Positions 24,379-33,305 of a DNA stretch of 64,000 bases are shown piece after piece; position 1 is the stretch's first letter; the number at the start of each line of letters is the position of its first letter. Position numbers and translations under genes: made by a program. Source of the DNA: DASQMT01 sp963839615 (GTDB taxonomy: Bacteria; Actinomycetota; Thermoleophilia; Solirubrobacterales; Solirubrobacteraceae); the NCBI GenBank assembly GCA_963839615.1, contig CAWIVY010000001.1:395540-459539 (forward strand), in the 5' to 3' direction. The notes under the pieces are model-generated. The model saw only the letters and a list, made by a program, of their open reading frames with translations, ran no database searches and had not been told where the DNA came from.

Positions 24379-25277
24379 GGCGAATCGCCCGCGCGGTAGT
24401 AGCGCAGGAAGATCTCCTCGAGATCGTCCTCGTGCGTTCGAATCGCACGCACCTCGTGGGCGGCCGCGGCCTTGACGATGCGGTCCGCCGAGCCCTCGAA
24501 GGCCACGGTCACGCGCCCGCCTTCGGCCTTCGCCTCCCGCACCCCGGGGAGGGCGCGGAACTGCTCCGCGTCCACGGGCGCGGCGAACTCGATCTCAAGG
24601 CGCTGAACCGCGATGTGACGAAGGTTCTCGAGCGAGTCGACCACGACGAGCCGGCCCTCGCGCAGGATCGCGACGCGATGGGTGACGCGCTCGACCTCGG
24701 AGAGGGTGTGCGACGAGAGGAACACGGTTCGTCCCTGCGAGCTCACCTCCCCGAGCAGCGCGTGGAAGCTCTGCTGCACCAGCGGGTCGAGACCGGCGAT
24801 CGGCTCGTCCAGGATCAACAGCTCGGGCTCGTGCATGAAGGCCTGGATCAGGCCGACCTTCTGGCGGTTGCCGGTCGAGAGCTCGCGTATCGGCCGGTCG
24901 AGCTGGGCGTCGAAACGCTCGGCGAGCGAGGCGCGCAGGCCGCTGTCGACGCCGCCTCGCAGCTCGGCCAGGTAGTCCAGCACCTCGGCTCCGGTCAGCT
25001 TCGGATACAGGGCGAAGTCGCCGGGCAGGAAACCGACCCGGTCGCGGATCGCGAGGCTCTCCTCGCGAGTGTCGTGCCCGAGCACCGACGCCGAGCCCGC
25101 GGTCGGCTCGATCAGATCCAGCAGCAGCCGCATCGTCGTCGACTTGCCCGCGCCGTTGGGACCCAGGAAGCCGAAGACCTCGCCGGGCTCGACCTCGAGG
25201 TCGAGGTCGAAGAGGCCGTGCCCGGAGCCGTAGTCCTTCGAGAGCCCCTCGGTTCGTATCGGGGGATGTGAGCCTAT
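24375..25277 (-). CDS. ABC exporter ATPase with apparent ATA start
   Basis: A 300-residue ATPase: Walker A GPNGAGKSTT, the ABC signature STGNRQKVGL, Walker B LLILDEP, and the H-loop SSHTLSE. The first ATG in frame (25133) lies inside Walker A and cannot be the true start. Upstream the frame contains the normal N-terminus (IRTEGLSKDYG) but no ATG, GTG or TTG. An ATA codon at 25277-25275 sits 9 bases behind a perfect AGGAGGT, giving a full-length protein of usual size. Either ATA is used or the base is a mutated/miscalled ATG. The C-terminal DUF4162-like extension is normal for DrrA-type exporters. Confidence 0.8.
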   Translation of the reverse strand: MGSHPPIRTEGLSKDYGSGHGLFDLDLEVEPGEVFGFLGPNGAGKSTTMRLLLDLIEPTAGSASVLGHDTREESLAIRDRVGFLPGDFALYPKLTGAEVLDYLAELRGGVDSGLRASLAERFDAQLDRPIRELSTGNRQKVGLIQAFMHEPELLILDEPIAGLDPLVQQSFHALLGEVSSQGRTVFLSSHTLSEVERVTHRVAILREGRLVVVDSLENLRHIAVQRLEIEFAAPVDAEQFRALPGVREAKAEGGRVTVAFEGSADRIVKAAAAHEVRAIRTHEDDLEEIFLRYYRAGDSP

Positions 25278-25286
25278 TTGCGGTGG

Positions 25287-25293
25287 ACCTCCT
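25287..25293 (-). promoter_or_regulatory. Strong Shine-Dalgarno site for the ATA start
   Basis: The minus strand reads AGGAGGT, nine bases before the in-frame ATA at 25277. It is a perfect match to the anti-SD sequence and is what decides the start of the ABC ATPase gene. Confidence 0.6.
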
Positions 25294-25295
25294 AG

Positions 25296-25318
25296 CGGAG
25301 CGAGCGTAGCTCGCTCCG
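25296..25318 (-). terminator. GC hairpin after the GGDEF gene
   Basis: A perfect 10-bp stem (CGGAGCGAGC / GCTCGCTCCG) with a GTA/TAC loop starts four bases after the diguanylate cyclase stop codon. There is no T-tract; the ABC ATPase ribosome-binding site follows at once. It may terminate, or attenuate read-through into, the exporter genes. Confidence 0.5.
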
Positions 25319-25321
25319 TCC

Positions 25322-26935
25322 CTATTCCTCGACGGAACCCACGGCCAGGACGCTTTCCGAGGGGTGATCGGGAGCGTCCGTCGCGGCCATGACGCGATTG
25401 CGGCCGGCCTTCTTGGCGGCGTAGAGCGCGCGGTCAGCCGCTCGGATCAGGGCGGGGCCGTCGGCGGCGTGATCGGGCAGCGTGGCGACGCCGAGGCTCG
25501 CGGTGATGCGCGCAGCGGCGACTGTGGGGGTGATCAACCCCTCGAGGGTCGCGCGCAGGGTCTCGGCGAGCCCGAGCGCGCCCGCGTGATCGGTGTCGGG
25601 CAGCAGCACGACGAACTCCTCACCGCCCCAGCGGCCGGCGAAGTCGCTGGTACGCACACCACGGCGGAGCGTCGCGCCGACGCTCTCGAGCACGTCGTCA
25701 CCGGCCTGATGGCCGCGACGGTCGTTGAGCGCCTTGAAGTGATCGAGGTCGAGCACGATCGCCGAGAGCGGCGAGCCGCCGCGGGTCGATTGCGCGACCA
25801 TCCGGATCAGCGCCTCCTGCACAGAGCGCGCGTTCGGCAGACCGGTCAGGGGGTCGGTGGCCGCGCGGTGCTCGGCGAGCGCTAGGTTGCGCAGGTTCGC
25901 GAGGACCGGGGCTGCCTGCTTGACCGCGCCGGTGACGGCGTCGCGCTCCGCCGGCTTCATGCGGCCGGCAGTCGTCACGAGCAGCGTGCCGATGACCTCG
26001 CCGCCGACCCGCTCGGGCACACAGAGCGAGGCGCCTTCGACGCGGTCGCACAGCTCACACGTCTGCAGAGGCGACTCACCGGGCCGGCGCTCATGGGTCT
26101 GCTCGCGGCGGATCGCCAGACACTTACGCGGCGTCGCGTCCGCGAGCGCGTCAGCGAGCCCGGGGAACGCCGATGGATCGGTCGCGGCGTCCAACGAGTC
26201 ACCGGCGGCATTACGCGCGAGCGCTACGGCATGCGCGCCCCGAGCCAGTCGCTCGGCCCGCCGGCGCAGGAGCTCTCTGGCCTCGTGCACTCCGTCGACA
26301 CCCTGCAGCGCGTCGACATACTCGCGCCGCTGATCGTCCTGCGCCCGATCGCGCCGCGACTGGCGCTCCACCACGAGCATCCCGAACGACAGCACGATCG
26401 CGCCGAAGATGACGACGAAGCCGAAGGCGACCCAGCGCGCGCGCTGCAGCTCGGCCTGAGCGCGCTGCTCGACATGCTCCCGAAGCGCGGCGTCCTGCTT
26501 ACGGAAGTCATCCATGAGGACCTTCCGCTTCCGCGCGTTCCCGAGGTCTATCGCCCGCGGCCCGCGGTGATCGACCTGGGCGACCGCCGACCGGCCGTAC
26601 GCCTGCCACCGACGCGCCGTGGACTCCAGGCCGCTCAACAGGCCTGCGGTCACGTGCTCGCGCCCGAACGCGGCCCTGGCCTCCTGCAGCGCGCGCCTGA
26701 AGTCGTCCTTGCCGAGTTCGTAGGGCCTGAGGAACGCCTTGTCGCCGGTCAGCGCGTATCCGCGCAGTCCGGTCTCCTGGTCGAGCATCGCCGTCAGCAG
26801 ATCACTCGAAACGCGCAACTGACCCTGCATCCCGATGACAGCTTTGCGTTGGACCCCGGCGATCAGCCACACGCTGCCGCCGATCATGAGGACCGACATC
26901 GCGAGCAGCACCCGGAGACGAGCGTAGTTGGACAT
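25322..26935 (-). CDS. Membrane-bound diguanylate cyclase (CHASE3-GAF-GGDEF)
   Basis: A 537-residue protein starting at ATG 26935. Two hydrophobic segments (about residues 7-27 and 185-207) flank a CHASE3-like periplasmic region containing LDQETGLRGYALTGDKAFL. A GAF-like region (about 240-370) follows, then a GGDEF domain (about 375-520) with the active-site motif RWGGEEF and the inhibitory-site RTSD five residues before it. It should make c-di-GMP under product inhibition. In-frame upstream codons to 27178 are not protein-like and overlap the promoter of the sugar operon. Confidence 0.9.
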   Translation of the reverse strand: MSNYARLRVLLAMSVLMIGGSVWLIAGVQRKAVIGMQGQLRVSSDLLTAMLDQETGLRGYALTGDKAFLRPYELGKDDFRRALQEARAAFGREHVTAGLLSGLESTARRWQAYGRSAVAQVDHRGPRAIDLGNARKRKVLMDDFRKQDAALREHVEQRAQAELQRARWVAFGFVVIFGAIVLSFGMLVVERQSRRDRAQDDQRREYVDALQGVDGVHEARELLRRRAERLARGAHAVALARNAAGDSLDAATDPSAFPGLADALADATPRKCLAIRREQTHERRPGESPLQTCELCDRVEGASLCVPERVGGEVIGTLLVTTAGRMKPAERDAVTGAVKQAAPVLANLRNLALAEHRAATDPLTGLPNARSVQEALIRMVAQSTRGGSPLSAIVLDLDHFKALNDRRGHQAGDDVLESVGATLRRGVRTSDFAGRWGGEEFVVLLPDTDHAGALGLAETLRATLEGLITPTVAAARITASLGVATLPDHAADGPALIRAADRALYAAKKAGRNRVMAATDAPDHPSESVLAVGSVEE

Positions 26936-27040
26936 GGCTACGACATCTGTCGACCCCGGAGCGAGAAGCTTTAGCTCGGCCACGCGTATGCTGCGGGGCG
27001 GACGGGCTGCTGCTCGCGCCATGGCAGCCGAGAGCCCTGC

Positions 27041-27071
27041 GCTGCACATTTGCTCTAGACGATTGTGCAGC
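27041..27071. promoter_or_regulatory. Candidate SorC-type operator upstream of sugar ABC operon
   Basis: Perfect 8-bp inverted arms GCTGCACA and TGTGCAGC are separated by 15 bases and lie 76 bp before the ABC ATPase start. The left half TGCACATTTG resembles TGCACATCTG found (on the minus strand) next to the SorC-family regulator and isomerase starts at 31033-31060. The spacing and repeated half-site suggest binding of that regulator. Confidence 0.5.
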
Positions 27072-27146
27072 CCCTGGATAGAGTCCGCCGGGGGTCGGGA
27101 TTGGGCGCGAACGCTCGCGCACTCGGAGGAGGAGGTCGGATCGGCA

Positions 27147-27926
27147 ATGGCGGAACCAGTGCTAGAGGCACGGGACATCGTGAAGAACTTCGGGCGCGTG
27201 CAAGCACTGCGCGGGGCGAGCTTCAGCGTCTATCCCCAGGAGGTGGTCGCTCTCATCGGCGACAACGGGGCGGGGAAGAGCACACTGGTGAAGACGCTGG
27301 TCGGGGTGCATCCGCCCGACAGCGGGCAGATCTTCTTCGAGGGCAAGCCGGTCTCGATCAACACGCCGCATGATTCCCGCGACCTCGGGATCGAGACGGT
27401 CTACCAGGACCTCGCGCTCGCGGCCGAGATCGACCCGGCCGCGAACATGTTCCTCGGGCGCGAGCTGATGCGGCCGGGGCTGCTCGGGAAGCTGGGCTTC
27501 CTCGACAAGGCGGCCATGCGGAAGCGCAGCGACGAGGCGTTCAAGAGCCTCGGGGTGCGGATCCAGGACACGGGCGCGCGGGTGGCGAACATGTCCGGCG
27601 GTCAGCGCCAGGGCATCGCGATCTGCCGCGCCGTGACGTGGGCGAAGAAGGTCGTGTTCATGGACGAGCCGACGGCCGCGCTGGGCGTGGTGCAGACGCG
27701 CAACGTCCTGGATCAGATCAAGCGCGTGCGCGAGCACGGACTCTCCGTCGTGCTGATCAGCCACAACATGCCCGAGGTCTTCGAGGTCGCCGATCGGATC
27801 GAGGTGCTGCGGCTCGGGGCCCGCGTCGCGCGCCTCAAGCCCGAGGACGTCTCGATGGAGGAAGTCGTCTCCGCGATGACCGGCGCGCTGACCTTCCACG
27901 ACGAGGACCAGGAGCAGGGGTCATGA
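27147..27926 (+). CDS. Sugar ABC transporter ATPase (FrcA-like)
   Basis: A 259-residue single ABC domain: Walker A GDNGAGKSTL, signature MSGGQRQGIA, Walker B VVFMDEPTAAL, H-loop LISHNMPEV. It is the one-domain form of the CUT2 class (as FrcA for fructose), unlike the duplicated RbsA. A GGAGGAGGAGG ribosome-binding site precedes ATG 27147. Its stop overlaps the permease ATG (ATGA). First gene of the transport operon. Confidence 0.93.
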   Translation: MAEPVLEARDIVKNFGRVQALRGASFSVYPQEVVALIGDNGAGKSTLVKTLVGVHPPDSGQIFFEGKPVSINTPHDSRDLGIETVYQDLALAAEIDPAANMFLGRELMRPGLLGKLGFLDKAAMRKRSDEAFKSLGVRIQDTGARVANMSGGQRQGIAICRAVTWAKKVVFMDEPTAALGVVQTRNVLDQIKRVREHGLSVVLISHNMPEVFEVADRIEVLRLGARVARLKPEDVSMEEVVSAMTGALTFHDEDQEQGS

Positions 27927-28963
27927 CGGCGCCCGTCCATCCCCCCGACGGCGAGGCGTCCGTCGACGAGGCGCCGGAGCCCGACCGCAACGATCCGCTG
28001 TGGAAGCGGCTGGTCGGGGGTTCGAGCATCTCGATCGCCCTGATCCTCGCCGGGCTGATCGTGGTCTTCTCGCTGCTGCGCTTCGAGGAGTTCTTCGCCG
28101 TTTCGAACGCCCGCAACATCGCCACGGACGCGGCGGTGCTGCTCGTGCTGGCGACGGGCCTCACCTTCGTAATCATCACGGCCGGCATCGACCTCTCGGT
28201 CGGCGCCGTGCTCGTGTTCGCCGGCGTGGTGTCGGCAAAGGTCATGAACGAGATGGGCGGCGACAACTGGGGGGTTATCGTCGTCGGCCTGGTGGTCGCG
28301 CTCCTGGCGGGATGCGCCTGGGGGATCCTGAACGGATTCCTGATCACGAAGGCGAACATCCCCTCGTTCATCGTCACCCTGGGCACGCTGGGCATGGCGC
28401 TCGGGTCGGCGCTGCTGATCACGGGCGGCGTCGACGAGCGCGAGGTGCCGTTCAAGCTGATCGAGACGATCGGCTCGGGACGGCTCTTCGGCGAGATCCC
28501 GTACCTCGTGCTGATCGCCGCGGCGGTCGCGCTGGTGTTCGGGATAATCCTGGCGCAGACGCGTTTCGGCCGCTACACGTACGCGATCGGCTCGAACCCG
28601 GAAGGCGTGCGCCGCGCCGGTGTCAACGTCGACGCGCACCTGATCAAGATCTATGCGCTCGGCGGCACGCTGGCCGGGCTGGCAGGATTTCTCTCGCTCG
28701 CGCGCTTCGGGACGACTTCCATCGGCGGTCACTCGACGGACAACCTCGACGCCATCGCCGCCATCGTGATCGGCGGCACGAGCCTGTTCGGGGGCGTCGG
28801 CACGATGCTGGGCACGCTCGTCGGCGTGTTCATCCCGGCGGTGCTGCGCAACGGCTTCGTGATCGTCGGCGTGCAACCGTTCTGGCAGCAGGTCGCCGTC
28901 GGCGCGGTGCTGATCATCGCGGTCTATCTCGACCAACTCCGCCGCTCGCGTTATGCGCGCTAG
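27923..28963 (+). CDS. Sugar ABC transporter permease (RbsC/FrcC family)
   Basis: A 346-residue membrane protein with about 9-10 hydrophobic segments. The CUT2 permease hallmarks are visible: ATGLTFVIITAGIDLSVGA, the coupling-loop region YTYAIGSNPEGVRRAGVNV and the C-terminal GGTSLFGGVGTMLGTLVG. The first 30 residues are an acidic cytoplasmic tail. It forms the transport channel with the upstream ATPase. Confidence 0.93.
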   Translation: MTAPVHPPDGEASVDEAPEPDRNDPLWKRLVGGSSISIALILAGLIVVFSLLRFEEFFAVSNARNIATDAAVLLVLATGLTFVIITAGIDLSVGAVLVFAGVVSAKVMNEMGGDNWGVIVVGLVVALLAGCAWGILNGFLITKANIPSFIVTLGTLGMALGSALLITGGVDEREVPFKLIETIGSGRLFGEIPYLVLIAAAVALVFGIILAQTRFGRYTYAIGSNPEGVRRAGVNVDAHLIKIYALGGTLAGLAGFLSLARFGTTSIGGHSTDNLDAIAAIVIGGTSLFGGVGTMLGTLVGVFIPAVLRNGFVIVGVQPFWQQVAVGAVLIIAVYLDQLRRSRYAR

Positions 28964-28992
28964 CGGCAGCAATCGGTAGGAGGAGGAGGCAC

Positions 28993-29991
28993 ATGCAAGG
29001 CAAGTCAGGTACGAGCCGGCGGTTCCGCGCCGCGTTCGCGGTGGGAGTCGCGGCCATGGCGCTCGTGGTGGGAGCCTGCGGCGACGACGAGGAGAGCTCG
29101 GGGGGAAGCGCCTCTGGCGGCGATGACAACTACAAGATCACTCTGATCGCCGGCGTGAAGGGCGACGAGTTCTACATCACGATGAACTGCGGTGCGCAGG
29201 CGGAGGCGAAGAAGCTGGGCGTCGACCTCGACTTCCAGGGTCCCGACCAGTTCGACGCCACGCTGCAGACGCCGATCGTCAACGGCGTGATCGCCAAGAA
29301 GCCCGACGCGATCCTGATCGCGCCCACGGACTCCAAGGCGATGTACGCCCCGATCAAGCAGGCCGCGGACGCGGGCATCAAGATCGTGCTCGTCGACACG
29401 ACGCTGGAGCAGGCCGACCTGGCCGTCTCGCAGATCGCGTCGGACAACGTCGGCGGCGGCGAGGCGGCGGCGAAGGCGCTGGCCGACGCGATCGGTGGGT
29501 CCGGCAAGGTGTTCGTCAACAACGTCAAGCCGGGCATCTCGACGACCGACCAGCGAGCGCAGGGCTTCGAGGCAGCTGCGAAGGAGCTCGGCCTGGAGTA
29601 CGTCGGGCAGGAGTACAACCAGGATCAGCCCGACAAGGCCGCGGCGATCACCAAGGCGCAGATCGCGAAGAACCCGGACCTGAAGGGCATCTTCGCGACG
29701 AACCTGTTCGGGGCCGAAGGCTCCGCGGCGGGGCTGCGCGAGGCGGGCGTCAAGAGCGTGAAGATCGTCGGTTTCGACGCCGGGCCCAAGCAGGTGGCGG
29801 ATCTCAAGGAGGGCCTGCTCGAGGCACTGGTCGCCCAGAAGCCCGCCGATATCGGCGCGCAGGGCGTCCAGCAGGCGGTCGCCGCGCTCAAGGACGAGCC
29901 GACCAAGCCCAAGATCGGCACGGGGTCGACCATCCTCACCCAGGACACGCTGGCCGACAACCCGGACGCCGTCTACAAGTCGTCCTGCTAG
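28993..29991 (+). CDS. Sugar-binding lipoprotein of ABC transporter
   Basis: A 332-residue substrate-binding protein of the RbsB/Peripla_BP_4 family. A lipobox (LVVGACG, about residues 23-29) anchors it to the membrane. The mature part shows the ribose-binding-protein pattern: GVKGDEFYITMNCGAQAEA, GVIAKKPDAILIAPTD, KIVLVDTTL and IVGFDAGP. It follows the permease by 29 bp with a strong AGGAGGAGG site. The real ligand cannot be told from sequence alone. Confidence 0.92.
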   Translation: MQGKSGTSRRFRAAFAVGVAAMALVVGACGDDEESSGGSASGGDDNYKITLIAGVKGDEFYITMNCGAQAEAKKLGVDLDFQGPDQFDATLQTPIVNGVIAKKPDAILIAPTDSKAMYAPIKQAADAGIKIVLVDTTLEQADLAVSQIASDNVGGGEAAAKALADAIGGSGKVFVNNVKPGISTTDQRAQGFEAAAKELGLEYVGQEYNQDQPDKAAAITKAQIAKNPDLKGIFATNLFGAEGSAAGLREAGVKSVKIVGFDAGPKQVADLKEGLLEALVAQKPADIGAQGVQQAVAALKDEPTKPKIGTGSTILTQDTLADNPDAVYKSSC

Positions 29992-30042
29992 ACGGACGCT
30001 GAGCGAGCGGGGCATGGCCAGGCGGCCATGCCCCGCTTCGCG

Positions 30043-31023
30043 TCAAGGAGCCTCGAGTTGTTCGAGCGCGGCAGCCGCGGTCGCGGCGTCGGTCACGAGC
30101 ACGTCGATCAGGCCCGCGCGCGCGGCGCCGACGATCGAGCCCGCCTTCGCCGCGCCCGCGGCGACCGCGATCACGGTGCCCGTGTTGCGCAGCTGCGCCG
30201 GCGACACGCCGAGCAGCCGTTCCTCCGAGTCGAAGGGCGTCGGTTTGCCCTCGATGTCGAAGTAGCGCGAGACCACGTCGCCAACGGCGTCGCTCAGGTC
30301 GACGCGTCCCGCGATCACGTGTCCGGGACCCGTCTCCCCCGCACCCGGCGGCGGGCCGATGCCGACGAGCGCCGCCTTGAGCTGGTCCCACAAGCCGAGG
30401 CGGCGACCGACCTCGGGATCCGCCAGGAGGGAGCGGCGCAGCTCGGCGGACGGCAGCGCGGGGGAGTGGATGAAGTGCACGTCGGCGCCGCTGGCGTCGG
30501 CGATGCGGCGCGCGATCTCGTTCGTCTGGAACCGTACGTCGATCTCGTCGAGCCCGGCGATCGCCGGCACGAGGCAGACACCCCGCAGCGATGGGAACCG
30601 GCGCGACCGCGCGATCTCCCACATCGTCGCCCCCCACGAGATCGCCATCGCGTCGCCCGGGCGGAGCCCGAGCCGCTCGATCTCGCCGACTGCGGGGCCG
30701 ACAAGGGCCTGCAGCCCGCCGCGCGGAGGAGTCGGGACGACCACGACCCGTCGCAGCCCGAGCGCCGGCTCGAGCTGCCCCGCGAGGTCGGAGGCGACGA
30801 GCGGCCGCTGGATCTCGATCCGGACGATCCCCTGCGCGCGCGCGAGCTGGAGCATCCGCGACACCGTGGACCGCGAGATCCCGAGCCGGTCGGCGATCTG
30901 CTGCTGCGAGAGATGATCCTGGTAGTACAGCTCCGCGGCCGCCAGCAGCGAGGCGGCTCCGGCGTCTCCCGCGTCGGGAGGATCTGCGGAAACTTTGTGC
31001 GGCACAGTTTCCCATGGTGGCAC
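30043..31023 (-). CDS. SorC-family sugar-responsive transcriptional regulator
   Basis: About 326 residues. An N-terminal helix-turn-helix (LSQQQIADRLGISRSTVSRM, about residues 38-57) is followed by a SorC/DeoR C-terminal sugar-phosphate-binding domain (about 85-320) with GPAVGEIERLGLRPGDAMAI and GVSPAQLRNTGTVIAVAAG. It lies between the transport operon and the catabolic genes and is divergent from the latter. Such proteins are usually released from DNA by a phosphorylated sugar. GTG 31023 or GTG 31005 may be the start. Confidence 0.9.
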   Translation of the reverse strand: MPPWETVPHKVSADPPDAGDAGAASLLAAAELYYQDHLSQQQIADRLGISRSTVSRMLQLARAQGIVRIEIQRPLVASDLAGQLEPALGLRRVVVVPTPPRGGLQALVGPAVGEIERLGLRPGDAMAISWGATMWEIARSRRFPSLRGVCLVPAIAGLDEIDVRFQTNEIARRIADASGADVHFIHSPALPSAELRRSLLADPEVGRRLGLWDQLKAALVGIGPPPGAGETGPGHVIAGRVDLSDAVGDVVSRYFDIEGKPTPFDSEERLLGVSPAQLRNTGTVIAVAAGAAKAGSIVGAARAGLIDVLVTDAATAAAALEQLEAP

Positions 31024-31032
31024 ACCCCTTGG

Positions 31033-31060
31033 CTACACTTGTGTTCTGGACAGATGTGCA
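31033..31060. promoter_or_regulatory. Candidate SorC-type operator at the divergent promoter
   Basis: On the minus strand the site begins TGCACATCTG and ends GTGTAG, matching the layout of the inverted repeat at 27041-27071 (TGCACATTTG ... TGTGCAG). It fills the 37-bp gap between the regulator start and the isomerase ATG at 31061, which would let the regulator control both itself and the catabolic genes. Confidence 0.42.
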
Positions 31061-32300
31061 ATGACTGACCGCCCAGGACACCCCGCGAGTTGGCGCCGGC
31101 TCGACTCCCATCGCGCCTGGCTCGGGAGCGAGACCGGCCGGCTGCTCGACTTCGCGCGCGGGTCCTATGTCGACCGCGGGTTTCGGCTGGCTCGACGCGG
31201 ACGGCCGCCCGGATGCGGACAAGCCGCTGCAGCTGTGGATAACCACTCGCATGACGCACGTGTTCGCGCTCGGCGAGCTGATCGGGCACCCCGGCTGCGG
31301 CCCACTCGTCGACCACGGCCTCGGCGACGATCCGGGACACCTTCGGCGACCCCGCGCACGGGGGCTGGTTCTCCGAGATCTCCGACGCGGGGCCGGTGCG
31401 CACCGAGAAGGAGGCGTACTCGCACGCGTTCGTGCTGCTGGCCGCGGCCGGGGCGACGATGGCCGGCCGCCCGACGGCGCCCGCCCTGCTGGACGAGATC
31501 GCGCAGCGTCGTCGAGCAGCGGTTCTGGTCCGAGGACGAAGGTGCCTGCCGCGAGAGCTGGGACGGCGGCTGGAACGAGCTCGAGGAGTACCGCGGAGCG
31601 AACGCGAACATGCACATGATCGAGGCGTTTCTGGCGGCCGGCGACGCCACCGGCGACGCGCGCTGGTCCCAGCGCGCGCTGCGCATCGCCGAGCGGCTCA
31701 TCCGCGACGTCGCGGGAGCCCGCGACTGGCGCATCCTCGAGCACTTCGATGCCGAGTGGCGGCCGCTGCCCGATTACAACGCCGATCACCCGCGCCACCC
31801 GTTCCGGCCGTTCGGCGTGACGCCGGGCCACGGCCTCGAGTGGTCGCGCCTCCTGCTCCAGATCCGCGCTGCCGTCGACGCGCCGCCCGACTGGCTCGCC
31901 GAAGCCGCCGCAGGGCCTCTTCGGTCGCGCGGTGGCCGACGGCTGGGGCCCGCCCGGCGGCTTCGCGTACACGACCGACTTCGACGGAAAGCCCGTCGTC
32001 TCCGATCGCCTGCACTGGCCGGTCACGGAAGCGATCGGCGCCGCCGCCGCGCTGCACGAGCTGACCGGCGGCGAGGAGTACGAGCGCTGGTACCGCAGCT
32101 GCTGGGACTTCGCAGCGGCGAACCTGATCGACCGCCGGCGCGGCAGCTGGCACGCCGAGCTCGACGAGTCGCTCCAGCCGAGCGAGCAGACGTGGAGCGG
32201 CAAGCCCGACGTCTACCACGCGCTCCAGGCCACACTCATCCCGCGACTGCCGGTCAGGCCGAGCCTGGCCGGCGCGCTGCGGGACGGGTCGCTCGCCTGA
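31061..32300 (+). pseudogene. AGE-family sugar epimerase/isomerase, frameshifted
   Basis: Homologous segments of one N-acylglucosamine 2-epimerase/YihS-type protein occur in order but in changing frames: SWRRLDSHRAWLGSETGRLL (from 31061), GFGWLDADGRPDADKPLQLW (near 31180), DPAHGGWFSEISDAGPVRTE (near 31350), FWSEDEGACRESWDGGWNEL through the GANANMHMIEAFLAAGDATG region (31515-31920), and DGWGPPGGFAYTTDFDGKPV to the end. At least four indels are needed. Family members isomerise aldose and ketose sugars such as mannose/fructose or sulfoquinovose. Either decayed or damaged by assembly errors; the high conservation of each segment favours recent or technical changes. Confidence 0.75.
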
Positions 32301-32336
32301 GCGGCCCTCCCACGACAGAGCAAGGAACGACCGAGC

Positions 32337-33305
32337 ATGGCTCACCCGAACACCACGCAGGCCGCCCCGACGACCGCCGAGCGCCGCGCGCTCCAGCAGC
32401 TCAAGACCGCCGGCGGCCACTTCGCTGTGATCGCCGCCGACCACGGCCAACCGCTGATCGACATGCTCGAAGGCCTCGGGCTCTCGAGCGCCCCCGAAGA
32501 GCAGCGGGCGTTCAAGTCCGACCTCGTGGAGACCGTGGGCAGGGACGCCAGCGCCGTGCTGCTCGACCCGGACGTGTCGTTGCCGCAGATCGTCGATCAC
32601 GAGCTGCTCGCGCGCGACGTCGGGCTCATCGTGCGGATCGAGGCGGACGGCTACGAGGTGCGGGACGGCCTGCGCGAATCGCAGATGATCTCCGGCCTCG
32701 GCGCGAGCGGCGCGCGGGCACTGGGCGCCACGGCGGCCAAGATCATGGTCTTCCTGCGCGCGGACCGCGAGGACCTCGACGGCTATACCGCGCAGATGGT
32801 CCGCGCAGCGCTCGAGGACTGCCGCCGTGCGGACCTGCTGTGCGTGATGGAGCTCATGACCTACCGGCTCGACGACGAGACGCCCGAGGACTTCGCCGCC
32901 CTGAAGGAGGACCTCGTCGTCGACGGCGCCGTGCTGCTGCAGGAGTGCGGCTCGAAGGTGCTCAAGCTCGAGTATCCCGGCAGCGCAGCCGGCTGCCGGC
33001 GCGTGTCGGACGCGCTCGACGTGCCCTGGGCGGTGCTCTCCGCGGGCGTCGACCACGACGCGTTCTGCCTCCAGTTGCGGGACGCGATGGACGGCGGCGC
33101 CGACGGCTTCATCGCAGGGCGATCGCTGTGGAAGGAGGCCGTCGGCCAGCCGCCTGAGCAGCGCCGCCGCTTCCTCGGCGAGGTCGCGCGCCGCCGCATG
33201 GAGGAGATGCTCGAGATCGTCGATTCCGGGGCTGATCGTGGGCGCGATGCTCCTCGGCATCGACGTGGGGACCAGCTTCTGCAAGGCGGTGGTCCTCGAC
33301 GGTGA
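32337..33305 (+). CDS. LacD/YihT-like class I sugar-phosphate aldolase
   Basis: A TIM-barrel aldolase of the LacD/YihT family. The probable Schiff-base Lys is in SKVLKLEYPGSA (about residue 211); other blocks are FAVIAADHGQPLID, PWAVLSAGVDHDAF and GGADGFIAGRSLWKEAVG. Relatives cleave tagatose-1,6-bisphosphate or 6-deoxy-6-sulfofructose-1-phosphate. AAGGA precedes ATG 32337. The last 25 residues are Arg/Gly-rich and overlap the kinase gene, so a one-base indel near 33225 probably hides the true stop. Confidence 0.85.
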   Translation: MAHPNTTQAAPTTAERRALQQLKTAGGHFAVIAADHGQPLIDMLEGLGLSSAPEEQRAFKSDLVETVGRDASAVLLDPDVSLPQIVDHELLARDVGLIVRIEADGYEVRDGLRESQMISGLGASGARALGATAAKIMVFLRADREDLDGYTAQMVRAALEDCRRADLLCVMELMTYRLDDETPEDFAALKEDLVVDGAVLLQECGSKVLKLEYPGSAAGCRRVSDALDVPWAVLSAGVDHDAFCLQLRDAMDGGADGFIAGRSLWKEAVGQPPEQRRRFLGEVARRRMEEMLEIVDSGADRGRDAPRHRRGDQLLQGGGPRR

